Shown piece after piece: positions 32,536 to 41,458 of a DNA stretch of 61,729 bases. The position numbers and the translations under genes are program-made. This DNA is from a virus. Below the pieces are notes generated by a model, which made no database searches, was not told the DNA's origin, and saw nothing but the letters and a program-made list of their open reading frames with translations. Where the stretch lies: IMG/VR virus record IMGVR_UViG_3300043395_000560, positions 1 through 61,729 of that record. One strand, written 5' to 3'. Within the stretch, counting starts at the first letter, position 1, and each line of letters begins with the position of its first letter.

Positions 32536-32910
32536 TTATGCCTCCGGCATAGTGTCTTTGGTCAAGGAGTGCTTAGCCATCAGTTCATAGGCTTGTTCTG
32601 TCGTAATGTCAGGGGGGGCAATGTCTTCAACGTCATCACCATCCCTAATTGCATGGATACAACAAAATACCGTATTTGGTTCTAAGGCTATAAACTGATG
32701 AGTTATGCCCTTCGGCGTGACAATCAAATGTGGCGCTGTAAATTCCTGCTCTCCGTTATCATGTTTCATAAGCACTTTGCCAGTTGCCAACAGCGTGATG
32801 TGATCAAACACATGAGCGTGCCCATCATGCGTGTCGCCTGCATTTACAAAACGGTGCATTTTGACAAAAATATTGTCAACAATTTTTAGGTCAGTTACCG
32901 GTGTTGACAT
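32536..32910 (-). CDS. Cupin-fold protein (124 aa)
   Basis: 'GDTHDGHAHVFDHITLLATG' supplies the HxHx(n)E-like metal site of the first cupin motif (His clustered at about 28-36), and 'PHLIVTPKGITHQFIALE' is the second motif with its His. It probably binds a metal; enzymatic role not clear. It lies between a tail accessory gene and the lysis set. Ends in TAA next to the ATT start of the next gene. Confidence 0.7.
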   Translation of the reverse strand: MSTPVTDLKIVDNIFVKMHRFVNAGDTHDGHAHVFDHITLLATGKVLMKHDNGEQEFTAPHLIVTPKGITHQFIALEPNTVFCCIHAIRDGDDVEDIAPPDITTEQAYELMAKHSLTKDTMPEA

Positions 32911-33247
32911 AAGTTACTCCAATCTGTGTTGCTTGCTGAGCCGCTTCTTGTTCAAGATTACGCCAAACACACAAATTTTCATCAAGAGTCCAGCCATCAC
33001 CTTCTGGCTTAATCGGAATAAACGCATCACGATTTACATCATATGTGTAACCAATACCAGCATAATTTTTACGAAAGCTACCGTTGTAGCTTGTTTGAAT
33101 CCAATTTGTGTTTTCGCCAAACAATTGTTTGCAAAAAGCGACCCCCTTTGCTTCTGATTCTTGCCCATTCTCAAGCAACATCTCATTGCCAACGACAACA
33201 ACTCGCAGCACAACATTGTCTTCGTTTAACTCAGCAAAATGGGCCAT
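32891..33247 (-). CDS. Tail fibre accessory protein (118 aa)
   Basis: Starts MAHFAELNEDNVVLRVVVVG; the ATG shares a base with the stop of the adhesin gene (TAATG). The sequence ('FRKNYAGIGYTYDVNRDAFI', 'WTLDENLCVW') is typical of a small protein found beside fibre genes in aquatic phages. A role in fibre assembly is inferred from position. Confidence 0.65.
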   Translation of the reverse strand: MAHFAELNEDNVVLRVVVVGNEMLLENGQESEAKGVAFCKQLFGENTNWIQTSYNGSFRKNYAGIGYTYDVNRDAFIPIKPEGDGWTLDENLCVWRNLEQEAAQQATQIGVTYVNTGN

Positions 33248-34101
33248 TATTGGAACCTCCAACGAATAACAACAATTCCAGAACCGCCTGACCTTGTAGT
33301 TGGCGACTGTGCGCCGCCAGCGCCTCCGCCAGTGTTGGCAGTGCCATTAGTAGCTTGAATTAACCCAGATTGTTGATAACCATTACCGCCGCCACCTGCA
33401 CCGCCAAGACCTCTATTACCAGTATTACCCGCGCAACCGCCCCCGCCACCCGCATAGGTTAAGGAAGACCCAGAAAGACTAGAAGCGGTTCCTGCTCCGC
33501 CATTGCCCGCATTTACACCAGCAGTAGCTCCAGCACCACCTGCGCCCCCTCCGCCGCCAGCATTGCTATAAGCAGCTTTAGTGTAATTAGAGTTGCCGCC
33601 AGCATTACCTTCTCCCGAAGTTCCCGCCGCGCCATTTTGATTTTGAAACCCAGATCCACCGCCGCCTGAGCCGCCCGTTGATGGGGTGACCGTAGTATAG
33701 CCACCGCGCCCCCCGCCAGTTGTTGTAACCAAAGAACCAAAAGATGATCCGGTTCCGTTTGAAGTCCCACCTCCCCCACCACCAACCGTAATCGTGTAAG
33801 CCTGAGCGGCAACAGTTAAACTCGGAGTAGTTGTAGTTCCTGCGGTTTTCATGCCGCCAGCGCCGCCGCCCCCGCCATATGTCTGCGATGATCCCCCGCC
33901 ACCAGCCACGACTATGTATGAAACTTTATTTCCGTAAGTTCCATCTGAACCTAATGCATTAACAGTAAATGTTCCCGAACCATTGAATGTCGCAACTTTG
34001 TAGTCACCATCATTTGTGACCGTTGCGCCGGATGTAGAAACATCCATATAAAGAGCGCCGCCACCAATACTCGCCAACACTCCTTGAAGTATTCCACTCA
34101 T
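33247..34101 (-). CDS. Glycine-rich tail adhesin (284 aa)
   Basis: A short virion-binding start, then a beta region ('KVATFNGSGTFTVNALGS'), 'KVSYIVVAGGGGSSQTY', and many poly-Gly tracts, ending in 'GGSGIVVIRWRF'. This is the glycine-rich adhesin pattern in which poly-Gly helices form a receptor-binding tip. Gly tracts differ in length and surround variable loops, as expected for a host-range determinant. Confidence 0.75.
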   Translation of the reverse strand: MSGILQGVLASIGGGALYMDVSTSGATVTNDGDYKVATFNGSGTFTVNALGSDGTYGNKVSYIVVAGGGGSSQTYGGGGGAGGMKTAGTTTTPSLTVAAQAYTITVGGGGGGTSNGTGSSFGSLVTTTGGGRGGYTTVTPSTGGSGGGGSGFQNQNGAAGTSGEGNAGGNSNYTKAAYSNAGGGGGAGGAGATAGVNAGNGGAGTASSLSGSSLTYAGGGGGCAGNTGNRGLGGAGGGGNGYQQSGLIQATNGTANTGGGAGGAQSPTTRSGGSGIVVIRWRFQ

Positions 34102-34113
34102 GCTAATCCACCT

Positions 34114-35463
34114 TTAAGTCAGACCTGTTCCACTTATGATCCACTCGGTGCTTGTAACTTTTACGCAAGTCGCAATACCATTTGCCGCCAAGGTTCTGTT
34201 ACCAGTCGTGCCAGCTCCCGCCAAGCGCATCGTGTCAGTCGTGATCGAAATCGTAATCACCCCTGCGCCGTTTTGGTTGATGAACGTAATCGCAGTACCT
34301 ATTGGATACGCTACGCTAGAGTTTGCAGGTATCGTATATGTTCTTGCCGTTGTGTCTGCCGATGGGTGGAATATCTGTTTACCAGCATCAGTCGCCACTA
34401 ACGTATAGGCTGTAGATTGGCTGTTTTGTGGGATATTTAGATAACCAAGCGTGACATTTTCACCCGGCTCAGGCAACGTCAACGTGCGACTTGCCGACAA
34501 AGTAGCTGGAGTCAGCGTAATTGCAAAACTACCCGTACCGCCAGCACGACCCGCAATAACAACCGCATCTTGCGTGGCTGCGGCTTCAGATCGAACAGCA
34601 TTAGCCGCCCGAAATGTTTGCGCCGCAGTAAAAGTTTGAGTTGTTCCAATAGTTGCTACGGTGTCTGTAACATTTGGCAGACTAAGCGTGGTGCTAGATG
34701 CCAAGGTTGTTGGCTGCAAAGTAATGCGATATGAACTGCTGCCGCCTGCTCTGCCAGCCAAAATCAAAGCATCTTGTGATGATGTAGCCGTGCCAAATGT
34801 TTGGCCTGTTGCGTTGTAAAAAGTATTTGCACCGGTAAAAGAATTATTCCCAGCAGCAGTAACATCACCAGTAGCAGATGATGGTGTATATGCCTCCCAA
34901 GCTGTATTGCCTGCATTTACACGAATGGACTGGCCAGCAGTGGGCGTTACCGTTGTTAATGTATCAAGCGCGTTTGCTACAAAAATCGACCTAGCCGGAA
35001 TAGTCGTATTCCCCGTGCCGCCTTTTGATACAGGCACAGTGCCAACCAAGTTCCCCACATCAGCTGTGGCTATGGTTACAAAGTCAGATCCGTTCCAAGC
35101 GCATAAAGCTTTGGTGGAGGCGGCGATCGTCGTGCCAGTTGTGGCAGATCCTTTTAATACTACTGCCGCATTAGATTGGTTGATGACAATATATGCCTTG
35201 GACTGACTTGGCGCGATAATGTTTCTGCTTACACCAGGCGATCCAGTAGGAATTAGAACTGCACAACGTGCTTGGTTTGAAGCTCCGCCCCCAGTAGTAG
35301 TTAGCGTCCAATCTCCCGAGGCAACTGATGCAGTCGCAGTAGCCGCAATAGAATCTTCTGCTAATTGAGTAATACTGTTGTTAACAGTAGTTCCCCAGGT
35401 TCCCGCCAATTCTCCAGTAGCCGGTAAAGCAAATCCCAATAACGAAGTGTAGGAAGTAGGCAT
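34114..35463 (-). CDS. Tail fibre protein (449 aa)
   Basis: Starts MPTSYTSLLGFALPATGELA, a start widely seen in fibre proteins ('GTWGTTVNNSITQLAEDSIA'). Thr/Ala-rich beta repeats follow, with two related blocks ('QDALILAGRAGGSSSYRITL' and 'QDAVVIAGRAGGTGSFAITL'), then a terminal domain. Trimeric fibre likely. Confidence 0.75.
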   Translation of the reverse strand: MPTSYTSLLGFALPATGELAGTWGTTVNNSITQLAEDSIAATATASVASGDWTLTTTGGGASNQARCAVLIPTGSPGVSRNIIAPSQSKAYIVINQSNAAVVLKGSATTGTTIAASTKALCAWNGSDFVTIATADVGNLVGTVPVSKGGTGNTTIPARSIFVANALDTLTTVTPTAGQSIRVNAGNTAWEAYTPSSATGDVTAAGNNSFTGANTFYNATGQTFGTATSSQDALILAGRAGGSSSYRITLQPTTLASSTTLSLPNVTDTVATIGTTQTFTAAQTFRAANAVRSEAAATQDAVVIAGRAGGTGSFAITLTPATLSASRTLTLPEPGENVTLGYLNIPQNSQSTAYTLVATDAGKQIFHPSADTTARTYTIPANSSVAYPIGTAITFINQNGAGVITISITTDTMRLAGAGTTGNRTLAANGIATCVKVTSTEWIISGTGLT

Positions 35464-35473
35464 AATCTATCCT

Positions 35474-36376
35474 TTAGGCAGTATTAATTTCCTGCCAATT
35501 TACATTTTGATTATCAGAAACGTCGTTCCAAGATGTTGTTTGATTGTTGGCAATATTCTGCCAGTTGATAGTTTGGTTGTCATCAATCAACTCCCATAAC
35601 AAACGCCTTGTTATAACATCAGAAGCCGTGGCAGTTTCTACAATATTCGCAATAAAAGACGCCGCCGACGAACAACTTTCCGATGTCGTGACAGACTCTG
35701 AAATAGATACCGCAAAATCTACCAAACAATTTGACTGGTCTTGCACTGACGCCGATTCTAAAATTGCCGTCAAAAATTCTACTGTTGAATTGGCATTTTC
35801 TGATGCCGTCACTGTTTCTAAAATTGCTCCAGAAAGCGAAACAGTTGATCTTGACTCATCGGTTGATGTAGCTGTTTCCTCAATGCTCCCTATATAAAGA
35901 AGTCCCCCAACAACACTATCAGTAGCCGTTGCCGTTTCCGACGCGCTTGCAGCAAACTCTGCCGCCGCCGCTACCGCATCTGATGCCACCACAGACTCAG
36001 ATACTGTAGATCCGTATTCTTGAGCTGCAACAACTAAATCGCTAGCTGTTGTTGTTTCCAGTACTGCACATCCCAAATTAACTAGCGAATCAGATGTTTC
36101 AGATGCAGTAGCCGACTCAGATACGCCTGCATACAACAACACCGCCGACGAGCAAGATTCGCTTGCTGTCGATGCTTCCGATATAGCTGATGCCAATACT
36201 GCACCAGCACTTACAACTTCTGAAACTGTGGCGGTTTCAGATACCGATCTAGAAAAAGTAATGTCAGCCGACGTGGAATCCGTTGCAGTAGAAGAATCAG
36301 AAAGCGAGTTGTCATAAACTGAACAACCCCAGCCTGCTTGCCCCCAAGTGCCAGAACCCCAGCCGCCATCCGGCAT
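35474..36376 (-). CDS. Repeat fibre protein with ~11 Ser/Thr-rich 20-residue units (300 aa)
   Basis: After a short Gly/Trp start, units of exactly 20 residues with the pattern [IV]xE[ST]xTASE...V.F repeat about eleven times (for example 'VSESATASETSDSLVNLGCA'). The C-terminus has three 'NQxxxWxxI' elements. This reads as a beta-solenoid-like stalk. Position among fibre genes supports a tail role. Confidence 0.7.
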   Translation of the reverse strand: MPDGGWGSGTWGQAGWGCSVYDNSLSDSSTATDSTSADITFSRSVSETATVSEVVSAGAVLASAISEASTASESCSSAVLLYAGVSESATASETSDSLVNLGCAVLETTTASDLVVAAQEYGSTVSESVVASDAVAAAAEFAASASETATATDSVVGGLLYIGSIEETATSTDESRSTVSLSGAILETVTASENANSTVEFLTAILESASVQDQSNCLVDFAVSISESVTTSESCSSAASFIANIVETATASDVITRRLLWELIDDNQTINWQNIANNQTTSWNDVSDNQNVNWQEINTA

Positions 36377-36378
36377 TA

Positions 36379-36552
36379 TTAGCCCCCAACCTCAATCTGA
36401 TCTTCTGCAAACCAACGTTGATGTGTTACATCGCCATCAGACCATTCCACTAAATACTCAATGTTTCCATCATCATCCATGCGCATTTTTACAACAGGAC
36501 CTTGTGGGACTGTCACTTTCGCACGAACTACATCGCCTTTTTTAAATGCCAT
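36379..36552 (-). CDS. Small DUF2158/YodC-like protein (57 aa)
   Basis: Starts MAFKKGDVVRAKVTVPQGPV and ends 'EDQIEVGG'. The 'KKGDVV...MxMxxxG...VEW.DG' layout resembles the small YodC/DUF2158-type SH3-like barrels. It lies between the repeat fibre and the gene at 36566. Function unknown. Confidence 0.6.
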   Translation of the reverse strand: MAFKKGDVVRAKVTVPQGPVVKMRMDDDGNIEYLVEWSDGDVTHQRWFAEDQIEVGG

Positions 36553-36565
36553 GATCTACCCCTTA

Positions 36566-37150
36566 TTAAGCAGCCATATTGAATGTGTAGGTCACATTCA
36601 GCACGTCACCACTTACCACCGATCGATCGCCTGGTGCTTGGAAGTCAGATGCACACAGCAGCGTACCTGACGTGCCAGATGCAACGTTTGCCAAAAATGC
36701 GCCTGCAACCGTCGTTGTGCCGTTCATCGTAAATTGCACAGGTGTGCCGTTAGTCGATACCGCTGGATTAGCTGTAGTAGCCGCGCCAAAAGTAATTGCT
36801 GGCCTGCTGCCTGAGTAATTCGTATCTTCTGTCCAGCCACCCGATCCAGTAGCGCCGTGAGATGCCAGTGTATTTGTAGCACTGATTGTGGTATTAGCCG
36901 CTGGACCAGTGATCAAGCCCACATACCACGCCGCTGTGTAGCCGGATCCGGTTAGCACTGTGTCATTGATAAACTTTAAGCCAACATTGACCACTAAGTT
37001 ATGGCAGCTGTCTTCCCACTTAAAATTGCCATTCATGTCATAGCATTCAAAGTGAAACACGCCGCCTGCATGTGCCATATCAGCAGTCGATCCCGTGCGC
37101 GTCACTGTGGTAGTCACAATGTCGTTTGCTTTTGCTAATTCTGTTTGCAT
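36566..37150 (-). CDS. Virion structural protein (194 aa)
   Basis: Starts MQTELAKANDIVTTTVTRTG. Beta-rich, with 'FECYDMNGNFKWEDSCHNLV' and a C-terminal 'VVSGDVLNVTYTFNMAA', typical of phage fibre-base or decoration proteins. It lies between the fibre genes and the head-tail genes. Exact role not identified. Confidence 0.65.
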   Translation of the reverse strand: MQTELAKANDIVTTTVTRTGSTADMAHAGGVFHFECYDMNGNFKWEDSCHNLVVNVGLKFINDTVLTGSGYTAAWYVGLITGPAANTTISATNTLASHGATGSGGWTEDTNYSGSRPAITFGAATTANPAVSTNGTPVQFTMNGTTTVAGAFLANVASGTSGTLLCASDFQAPGDRSVVSGDVLNVTYTFNMAA

Positions 37151-37159
37151 GATAACTCC

Positions 37160-37576
37160 TTACGTTATACGAATAACTGCCGATGACGCCGTATCTGGCG
37201 GGAATTGAATCGTAAATTTTGTTGTCGTTCGCTTGTCAGATCCAAAATCCAAAACGGCTATGGATTTATTGCCAACGCTTGAGTTATAAATTAGCGCGCC
37301 TCTAGCAGTGAACGATGCGGGATCCCACTCAACATCATCAAAATTTACGTATGCAATTAAACCTAATGTTGATACCGATACTCCGGTCAGCGTTTTCCCG
37401 CCAGCCGAATAGCCAGTGCCAGTAATTTCATTTGCAGTCGAATAAACCGTAGTGGTCTCATCCAACGTAGCAAGCGCGGTGTACAAAGCTATCTTCAAAG
37501 TATTTGTTTCCAGATTGTGCTGACCCAGCAAAATCTGCTCTTTAAAGCTGGTGGTTAATCCCTGACGGATTGCCAT
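37160..37576 (-). CDS. Virion structural protein (138 aa)
   Basis: Starts MAIRQGLTTSFKEQILLGQH. The 'LKIALYTALATLDETTTVY' and 'FTIQFPPDTASSAVIRI' strands are typical of a small beta-sandwich virion protein found next to adaptor genes in aquatic podoviruses. Its last base overlaps the upstream stop by one nt. Confidence 0.65.
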   Translation of the reverse strand: MAIRQGLTTSFKEQILLGQHNLETNTLKIALYTALATLDETTTVYSTANEITGTGYSAGGKTLTGVSVSTLGLIAYVNFDDVEWDPASFTARGALIYNSSVGNKSIAVLDFGSDKRTTTKFTIQFPPDTASSAVIRIT

Positions 37577-38247
37577 TACGTCACCTTGACCCTAACCTGG
37601 CCAGAACGATAAGCATCCTGCCGCTCAAGACCATCGCCCAGACGTTTCAGCTGACCCATCGCTTCGTTGTACTTGGCTTCAACGTTTTGAATGATATCTG
37701 TCTCACCCTTCATAAACAGATACGCTTCACGTAGAGAACCGTAAAGAAGGATTGGATCAAAGTTATCCCCAAGCCACGTCGTGCCGCTGGCAGCATCAAC
37801 GATCGACTCAGGATAATAGTAATAGTGCATTTCTATTTCGTACGCATCATCAGGTGTTGGACCCAAGATAAACGTCAACTCATTAGTAATGACGCTGTTT
37901 ACAACCGTTGGCCCAAAAATGCCGTAGTACAAAGGCAGTCCAGTGTCTGTTGGCATTGGGTAAGCCTCGCGGATAAAGTTCACATCCTTGTCCAACAAGT
38001 AGTGATACTGGTCATCGCCATCAATGACAGCCATAGAATAGACTGCCAAGAAGTCACTAGGCGCCGACAGATACTTATTATCTGCCGTCAACAACCCCGT
38101 CACGTTCCGTCGAAGCGCAGGAATCTGAACAGAGTTATATACCCGCGTTTCCGTCTGACGGATAAACGTGTCGATGTACGACTCAAAGTCTGAATCGTAG
38201 TTCTCTGTGTACGCCTTGATGGCGTTAACAAGTTCTGTGTATGTCAC
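37576..38247 (-). CDS. Head-tail adaptor protein (223 aa)
   Basis: 'YDSDFESYIDTFIRQTETRV' and 'PALRRNVTG', then 'PSDFLAVYSMAVI' and a C-terminal helix ('EAKYNEAMGQLKRLGDGLE'), match the SU10-type adaptor family that binds the portal ring. Its position a few genes after the portal/capsid block supports this. Confidence 0.75.
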   Translation of the reverse strand: MTYTELVNAIKAYTENYDSDFESYIDTFIRQTETRVYNSVQIPALRRNVTGLLTADNKYLSAPSDFLAVYSMAVIDGDDQYHYLLDKDVNFIREAYPMPTDTGLPLYYGIFGPTVVNSVITNELTFILGPTPDDAYEIEMHYYYYPESIVDAASGTTWLGDNFDPILLYGSLREAYLFMKGETDIIQNVEAKYNEAMGQLKRLGDGLERQDAYRSGQVRVKVT

Positions 38248-38250
38248 AGA

Positions 38251-38517
38251 TTACCCCATCTTGCCACTGATCTTGCGACCTTTGGTAGCAGCGCCATAAC
38301 CGCGCATCTCACCAACACCATAAGGATTGATTGGCTTGTAGTTGCCCTTGCTAATGCCACCAATCGACGGGTTAATCTGGTCTAGCACCTTGGCGCCAGG
38401 CGTATATCCGCTGTAGGCATTAACGTTCGTCGCGCTGCCTTCCATCGTATGCGGCTGAGCGTACGTGGATGCAGGACCAACCTCTTTGCCTTTTACCTTT
38501 TGGGAAAACTTAGCCAT
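38251..38517 (-). CDS. Small basic protein (88 aa)
   Basis: Starts MAKFSQKVKGKEVGPASTYA; Gly/Pro/Lys-rich and probably disordered. Shares one base with the preceding gene's stop. Likely a virion-associated protein, judged only from position. Confidence 0.6.
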   Translation of the reverse strand: MAKFSQKVKGKEVGPASTYAQPHTMEGSATNVNAYSGYTPGAKVLDQINPSIGGISKGNYKPINPYGVGEMRGYGAATKGRKISGKMG

Positions 38518-38681
38518 TATCGACCCCTTCCAGATCCACGCTGATTCATCGCGCGCGCTACATTCCGTCCGTATTTTTTCATGGCTTCACCAGTTACGCC
38601 ACCTTTTGCCATGTTGTGCATACGCTTCTCGTGGGTTTTGACCGCCTTGGAAGCAATAGACTTCATCTTGCTCGTATCCAT
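38517..38681 (-). CDS. Small very basic protein (54 aa)
   Basis: Starts MDTSKMKSIASKAVKTHEKR and ends 'NQRGSGRGR'. Contains 'MHNMAKGGVTGEAMKKYGR', a motif seen in small phage proteins beside head genes. Strong positive charge suggests DNA or RNA contact inside the head. TAATG coupling to the next gene. Confidence 0.6.
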   Translation of the reverse strand: MDTSKMKSIASKAVKTHEKRMHNMAKGGVTGEAMKKYGRNVARAMNQRGSGRGR

Positions 38682-38690
38682 TTTGAACTC

Positions 38691-39119
38691 CTACGTTGTT
38701 AATACCGTTACGTTGTTTACCACTCCAGGCACTGCCAAATAGTTTGGCGTTAATCCCGCATCGTTTGCCCTTGCGCCGCCAACAGGATTCCAGCCCCACT
38801 GAATAATCCTGCTGCCGCCCTCTGGATACCCCGTCTCATCTTCCGCAGGTCCAGTATTAAACTTTGTCTGCAACCCGCTGTAACCAGACTGGATATAACT
38901 CACATCCGGCCTCGGTTCCCGCACAGCTTGCGCATCTGTGACTGGATACATCCCAAGGCTAAGTTGAGGTTGATCTGGTTCCCAGCACGTTTGACATACT
39001 TTAATTTTGACATTCTTTGTCTTAATAGTGAGCGTTTTAAGCTCTTTCAACATATAACGAAAACCACATCTATCACATTCTGCAATAGATTTTTTACCTG
39101 ATGCGTATTTACTCGGCAT
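38691..39119 (-). CDS. Zinc-ribbon virion-associated protein (142 aa)
   Basis: 'AECDRCGFRYMLKEL' and 'IKVCQTCWEPDQPQ' provide two CxxC pairs, an N-terminal zinc ribbon. The C-terminal part is Gly/Pro/Asn-rich ('NPVGGARANDAGLTPNYLAV'). Overlaps the upstream HNH gene by 11 nt. Often found between adaptor genes; role unknown. Confidence 0.65.
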   Translation of the reverse strand: MPSKYASGKKSIAECDRCGFRYMLKELKTLTIKTKNVKIKVCQTCWEPDQPQLSLGMYPVTDAQAVREPRPDVSYIQSGYSGLQTKFNTGPAEDETGYPEGGSRIIQWGWNPVGGARANDAGLTPNYLAVPGVVNNVTVLTT

Positions 39120-39612
39120 AGTGGTTGTTCTTCAATCTGTTCCTGTCCGCTGGCAGCACTTGCAAATTCTCTGGCACATGCAACCCAGAGACATTTTTGC
39201 CCTGCAACGGCACAATATGATCTACGTGGTAATCCAGTCCTATTCGCTTCAACGAGTCTCTGTACAAATACACACAACCAATCTCAAACCAATGTCCTTT
39301 GTTCAGCCATCTTGGTGTTGCCTGTAACTTTGCTGCTCGATACTTGGCTTTGTTGGCAAGCACACGAGCCGCATGTTTTTGTCGAGTTTTCCTTGAAGAT
39401 TCTGCTGCACTCTGTGGATTTTTAGCCCTCCACCGTTGAGTTTTTGCAACTAATTTTTCAGGATATTTTTCTGCGTATCTTCTGTCTTGCTCCAATTTTT
39501 TGTCAGGATTTGCTGCCCGCCACTCTTTGACCCTTTGGTACGCCTTTTCCTTGTTACGCTGGGCGTAAGCCTTTTGATATGCCTTCCTAGCCTCTGGATC
39601 CTTCAGTGGCAT
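39109..39612 (-). CDS. HNH endonuclease, homing-type (167 aa)
   Basis: A basic, Arg/Lys/Ala-rich N-terminal half ('EKLVAKTQRWRAKNPQSAAE') is followed by an HNH core: 'DYHVDHIVPLQGKNVSGLHV' and 'ENLQVLPADRNRLKNNH'. The general layout is shared with the HNH at 44946. It separates two head-tail genes, as free-standing homing endonucleases do. Confidence 0.8.
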   Translation of the reverse strand: MPLKDPEARKAYQKAYAQRNKEKAYQRVKEWRAANPDKKLEQDRRYAEKYPEKLVAKTQRWRAKNPQSAAESSRKTRQKHAARVLANKAKYRAAKLQATPRWLNKGHWFEIGCVYLYRDSLKRIGLDYHVDHIVPLQGKNVSGLHVPENLQVLPADRNRLKNNHYAE

Positions 39613-39615
39613 ACA

Positions 39616-40347
39616 TCACCTATAAGTAATCATCCGTGGCACTAAACGATCCGGCGCCTTCTCACGATCTTCTCCAGCAGCCAACTCCCATGCCTCGTCA
39701 TACTGCGCCTTCAGCATCTGCAACCGCTCAAACGCGTTCGGCAGCTTCATGGCCAGCATATACGCCAAGCCCGCTACCAAGCAGTTCTGGAAACGAAATG
39801 GAATATCTTCCACGTTCGCACCGTTGCCGGCATCAAACATCCTGCGCAAACGCCAGTACACAAAGTAGTAGTACGGCGAAGCTTCAGTTCCTTGATCCGG
39901 TGCAGGCCACACGTTAATCTGCGGTGGCACAACTTCACCGTTCGTCGTTTGCCCTGATTGCCGGTTAACCCAGACTTGAATCGGGCGCCCTTGCGTCAGT
40001 TTGTTTGGGATAGTGGAGTAAGTGGATACCGAGATCCGGTTAATGTTGATATCAGTCTGGTTGGCAGTAGAGCCAGGGTAAGTACGAATAACATGCTCAA
40101 GCAGATCAACAGTATCGACAGGTAGATCATAGGTAATTGTCCCTTGTACTAACGTGATTTGCCCTTGCTCAATCGTCCATAGATTGATGCCTCGATTTGC
40201 CCACTCTGTCAGCAAGAAGTTCAAGCTGCGACGGGCAGTACGAAAATCATAGCCACTACGCAGCTCAAGCCCGCAGCGCTCAAACGCCTCTTCAATAAGG
40301 TCGTTAAGCGTCGGGTTGAAGTTGGTAGTGGTTGTAGTTTCAGCCAT
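39616..40347 (-). CDS. Head-tail connector/tail protein (243 aa)
   Basis: Starts MAETTTTTNFNPTLNDLIEE. 'AFERCGLELRSGYDFRTARR' and 'LTEWANRGINLWTI' are conserved in podovirus proteins next to the adaptor, similar in role to tail tubular protein A. The helical C-terminus 'FERLQMLKAQYDEAWELAAG' may contact the portal or adaptor ring. Confidence 0.75.
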   Translation of the reverse strand: MAETTTTTNFNPTLNDLIEEAFERCGLELRSGYDFRTARRSLNFLLTEWANRGINLWTIEQGQITLVQGTITYDLPVDTVDLLEHVIRTYPGSTANQTDININRISVSTYSTIPNKLTQGRPIQVWVNRQSGQTTNGEVVPPQINVWPAPDQGTEASPYYYFVYWRLRRMFDAGNGANVEDIPFRFQNCLVAGLAYMLAMKLPNAFERLQMLKAQYDEAWELAAGEDREKAPDRLVPRMITYR

Positions 40348-40349
40348 TT

Positions 40350-40952
40350 TTACACCATTTTTCCACGGGTCTTGCCGCGTTTGGCGCAGCCATCAGCACG
40401 AATAGATGCTGATTTAATTGCTCCACCTTTTTTCATTTTTTCTACGTCTTTAAACCTAACGGCTTTGTCCTCTGGCAATTTACTTTTAGGCACTCGAACA
40501 GTAACAGCATCCTCTCCGCCTTTCCACTCTCGACCAAACTTACCCGTCTTATCCCCGCCGCTCCACCATTTTTCTTCTCCGGTTCCGTACTTTGGATTGG
40601 GGTTTCTGCCAAAATATCCAGATTTTTCTGCGGCTTCGTATTCCGCTTTTGACATGTTCCTATACGCATGAGTTATGTCTTTTTCGCTACTTGGCATACG
40701 CACTGGTGAATTTTTTAGCCGTAACCCTTCTGCCACAACTACTTTATTTTTTACATAAGGACGAGTTGCCATTTCTGCTGCACTCAAAGCCCTTTTACCC
40801 AACCCCAAACCAATTAAATCCTCTGGGCCTATTGGCGATGCTTCTAATGCTTGTTCGCGTTCTAATTGACGGCGATACGCGGGATCCCGCATATCTTTAC
40901 TAGGCTTGTCCATTACCGACCCGCCTTCGTCAAATTTCTTGCGCTTCTTCAC
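40350..40952 (-). CDS. C-terminal-tag family protein A (200 aa)
   Basis: Opens MKKRKKFDEGG, like the gene at 43066 (MKKRKVKRYDEGG), and ends with the shared peptide 'SASIRADGCAKRGKTRGKMV'. The middle ('ITHAYRNMSKAEYEAAEKSG') resembles phage or virion ADP-ribosyltransferase-like folds only loosely. A small virion or head-associated protein is inferred. Confidence 0.65.
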   Translation of the reverse strand: MKKRKKFDEGGSVMDKPSKDMRDPAYRRQLEREQALEASPIGPEDLIGLGLGKRALSAAEMATRPYVKNKVVVAEGLRLKNSPVRMPSSEKDITHAYRNMSKAEYEAAEKSGYFGRNPNPKYGTGEEKWWSGGDKTGKFGREWKGGEDAVTVRVPKSKLPEDKAVRFKDVEKMKKGGAIKSASIRADGCAKRGKTRGKMV

Positions 40953-41185
40953 TATCTAAACCTCGCGGTCTTCTGGGCTATACGTTTTGGTTGCGCGACG
41001 AACTGCTTGCCAGCTTTCTTGCCTGCCCGTTTCGCCTTCGTCGTTGCTGCGTACTCCGCCGGTGTCAGTGACTTTATCGCTGCCTCCGGTAAATATCTTT
41101 CGCCCGTCTTTGAGGACGGCTTGCCACTCTTTGTGCGCCATTTTTGCTCGCCCCAATCCTTCAGGCTTTTTTGTGGCGCCTTCAC
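40952..41185 (-). CDS. Small basic protein 'SLKDWGEQKWRTKSGKPS' type (77 aa)
   Basis: 'SLKDWGEQKWRTKSGKPSSK' at the start is a motif shared by small basic proteins of aquatic phages and some other genomes. Highly positive. It overlaps both neighbours by a few bases. A nucleic-acid-binding role is inferred from charge only. Confidence 0.65.
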   Translation of the reverse strand: MKAPQKSLKDWGEQKWRTKSGKPSSKTGERYLPEAAIKSLTPAEYAATTKAKRAGKKAGKQFVAQPKRIAQKTARFR

Positions 41186-41457
41186 TTCTTGCCTAGTTTC
41201 TTCAACGTCTGGGCAAGTCGTGCGCGCTGACCAAGCTTACCTGGCTTTTTAGCAGCCGCCGCCAACTTCTTAGGGGAAATCGGTTTACCCTCTTTCGCAC
41301 CCAGCTGAGCGCGTAACGCACCAGGTTTCTTGATGGCGCTCTGAATAAACTTCTTAGTAGATCCACCCTTCTTCATGCCTTCAACGCCGCGACCCTTCAG
41401 GACGTCTGCTTGCGTTACCTTGCCGTCGCCGGTCAAATCTGGAAACTTGCTAGCCAT
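41182..41457 (-). CDS. EF-hand/dockerin-like small protein (91 aa)
   Basis: The ATG at 41457 is chosen because it directly follows the previous stop; upstream codons would run through that gene. 'FPDLTGDGKVTQADVLKGRG' contains a Ca-binding loop (DxTxDGxVTxxD) as in dockerins. The C-terminal 'PGKLGQRARLAQTLKKL' is basic. Common beside head genes of aquatic phages; function unknown. Confidence 0.7.
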   Translation of the reverse strand: MASKFPDLTGDGKVTQADVLKGRGVEGMKKGGSTKKFIQSAIKKPGALRAQLGAKEGKPISPKKLAAAAKKPGKLGQRARLAQTLKKLGKK

Positions 41458-41458
41458 C

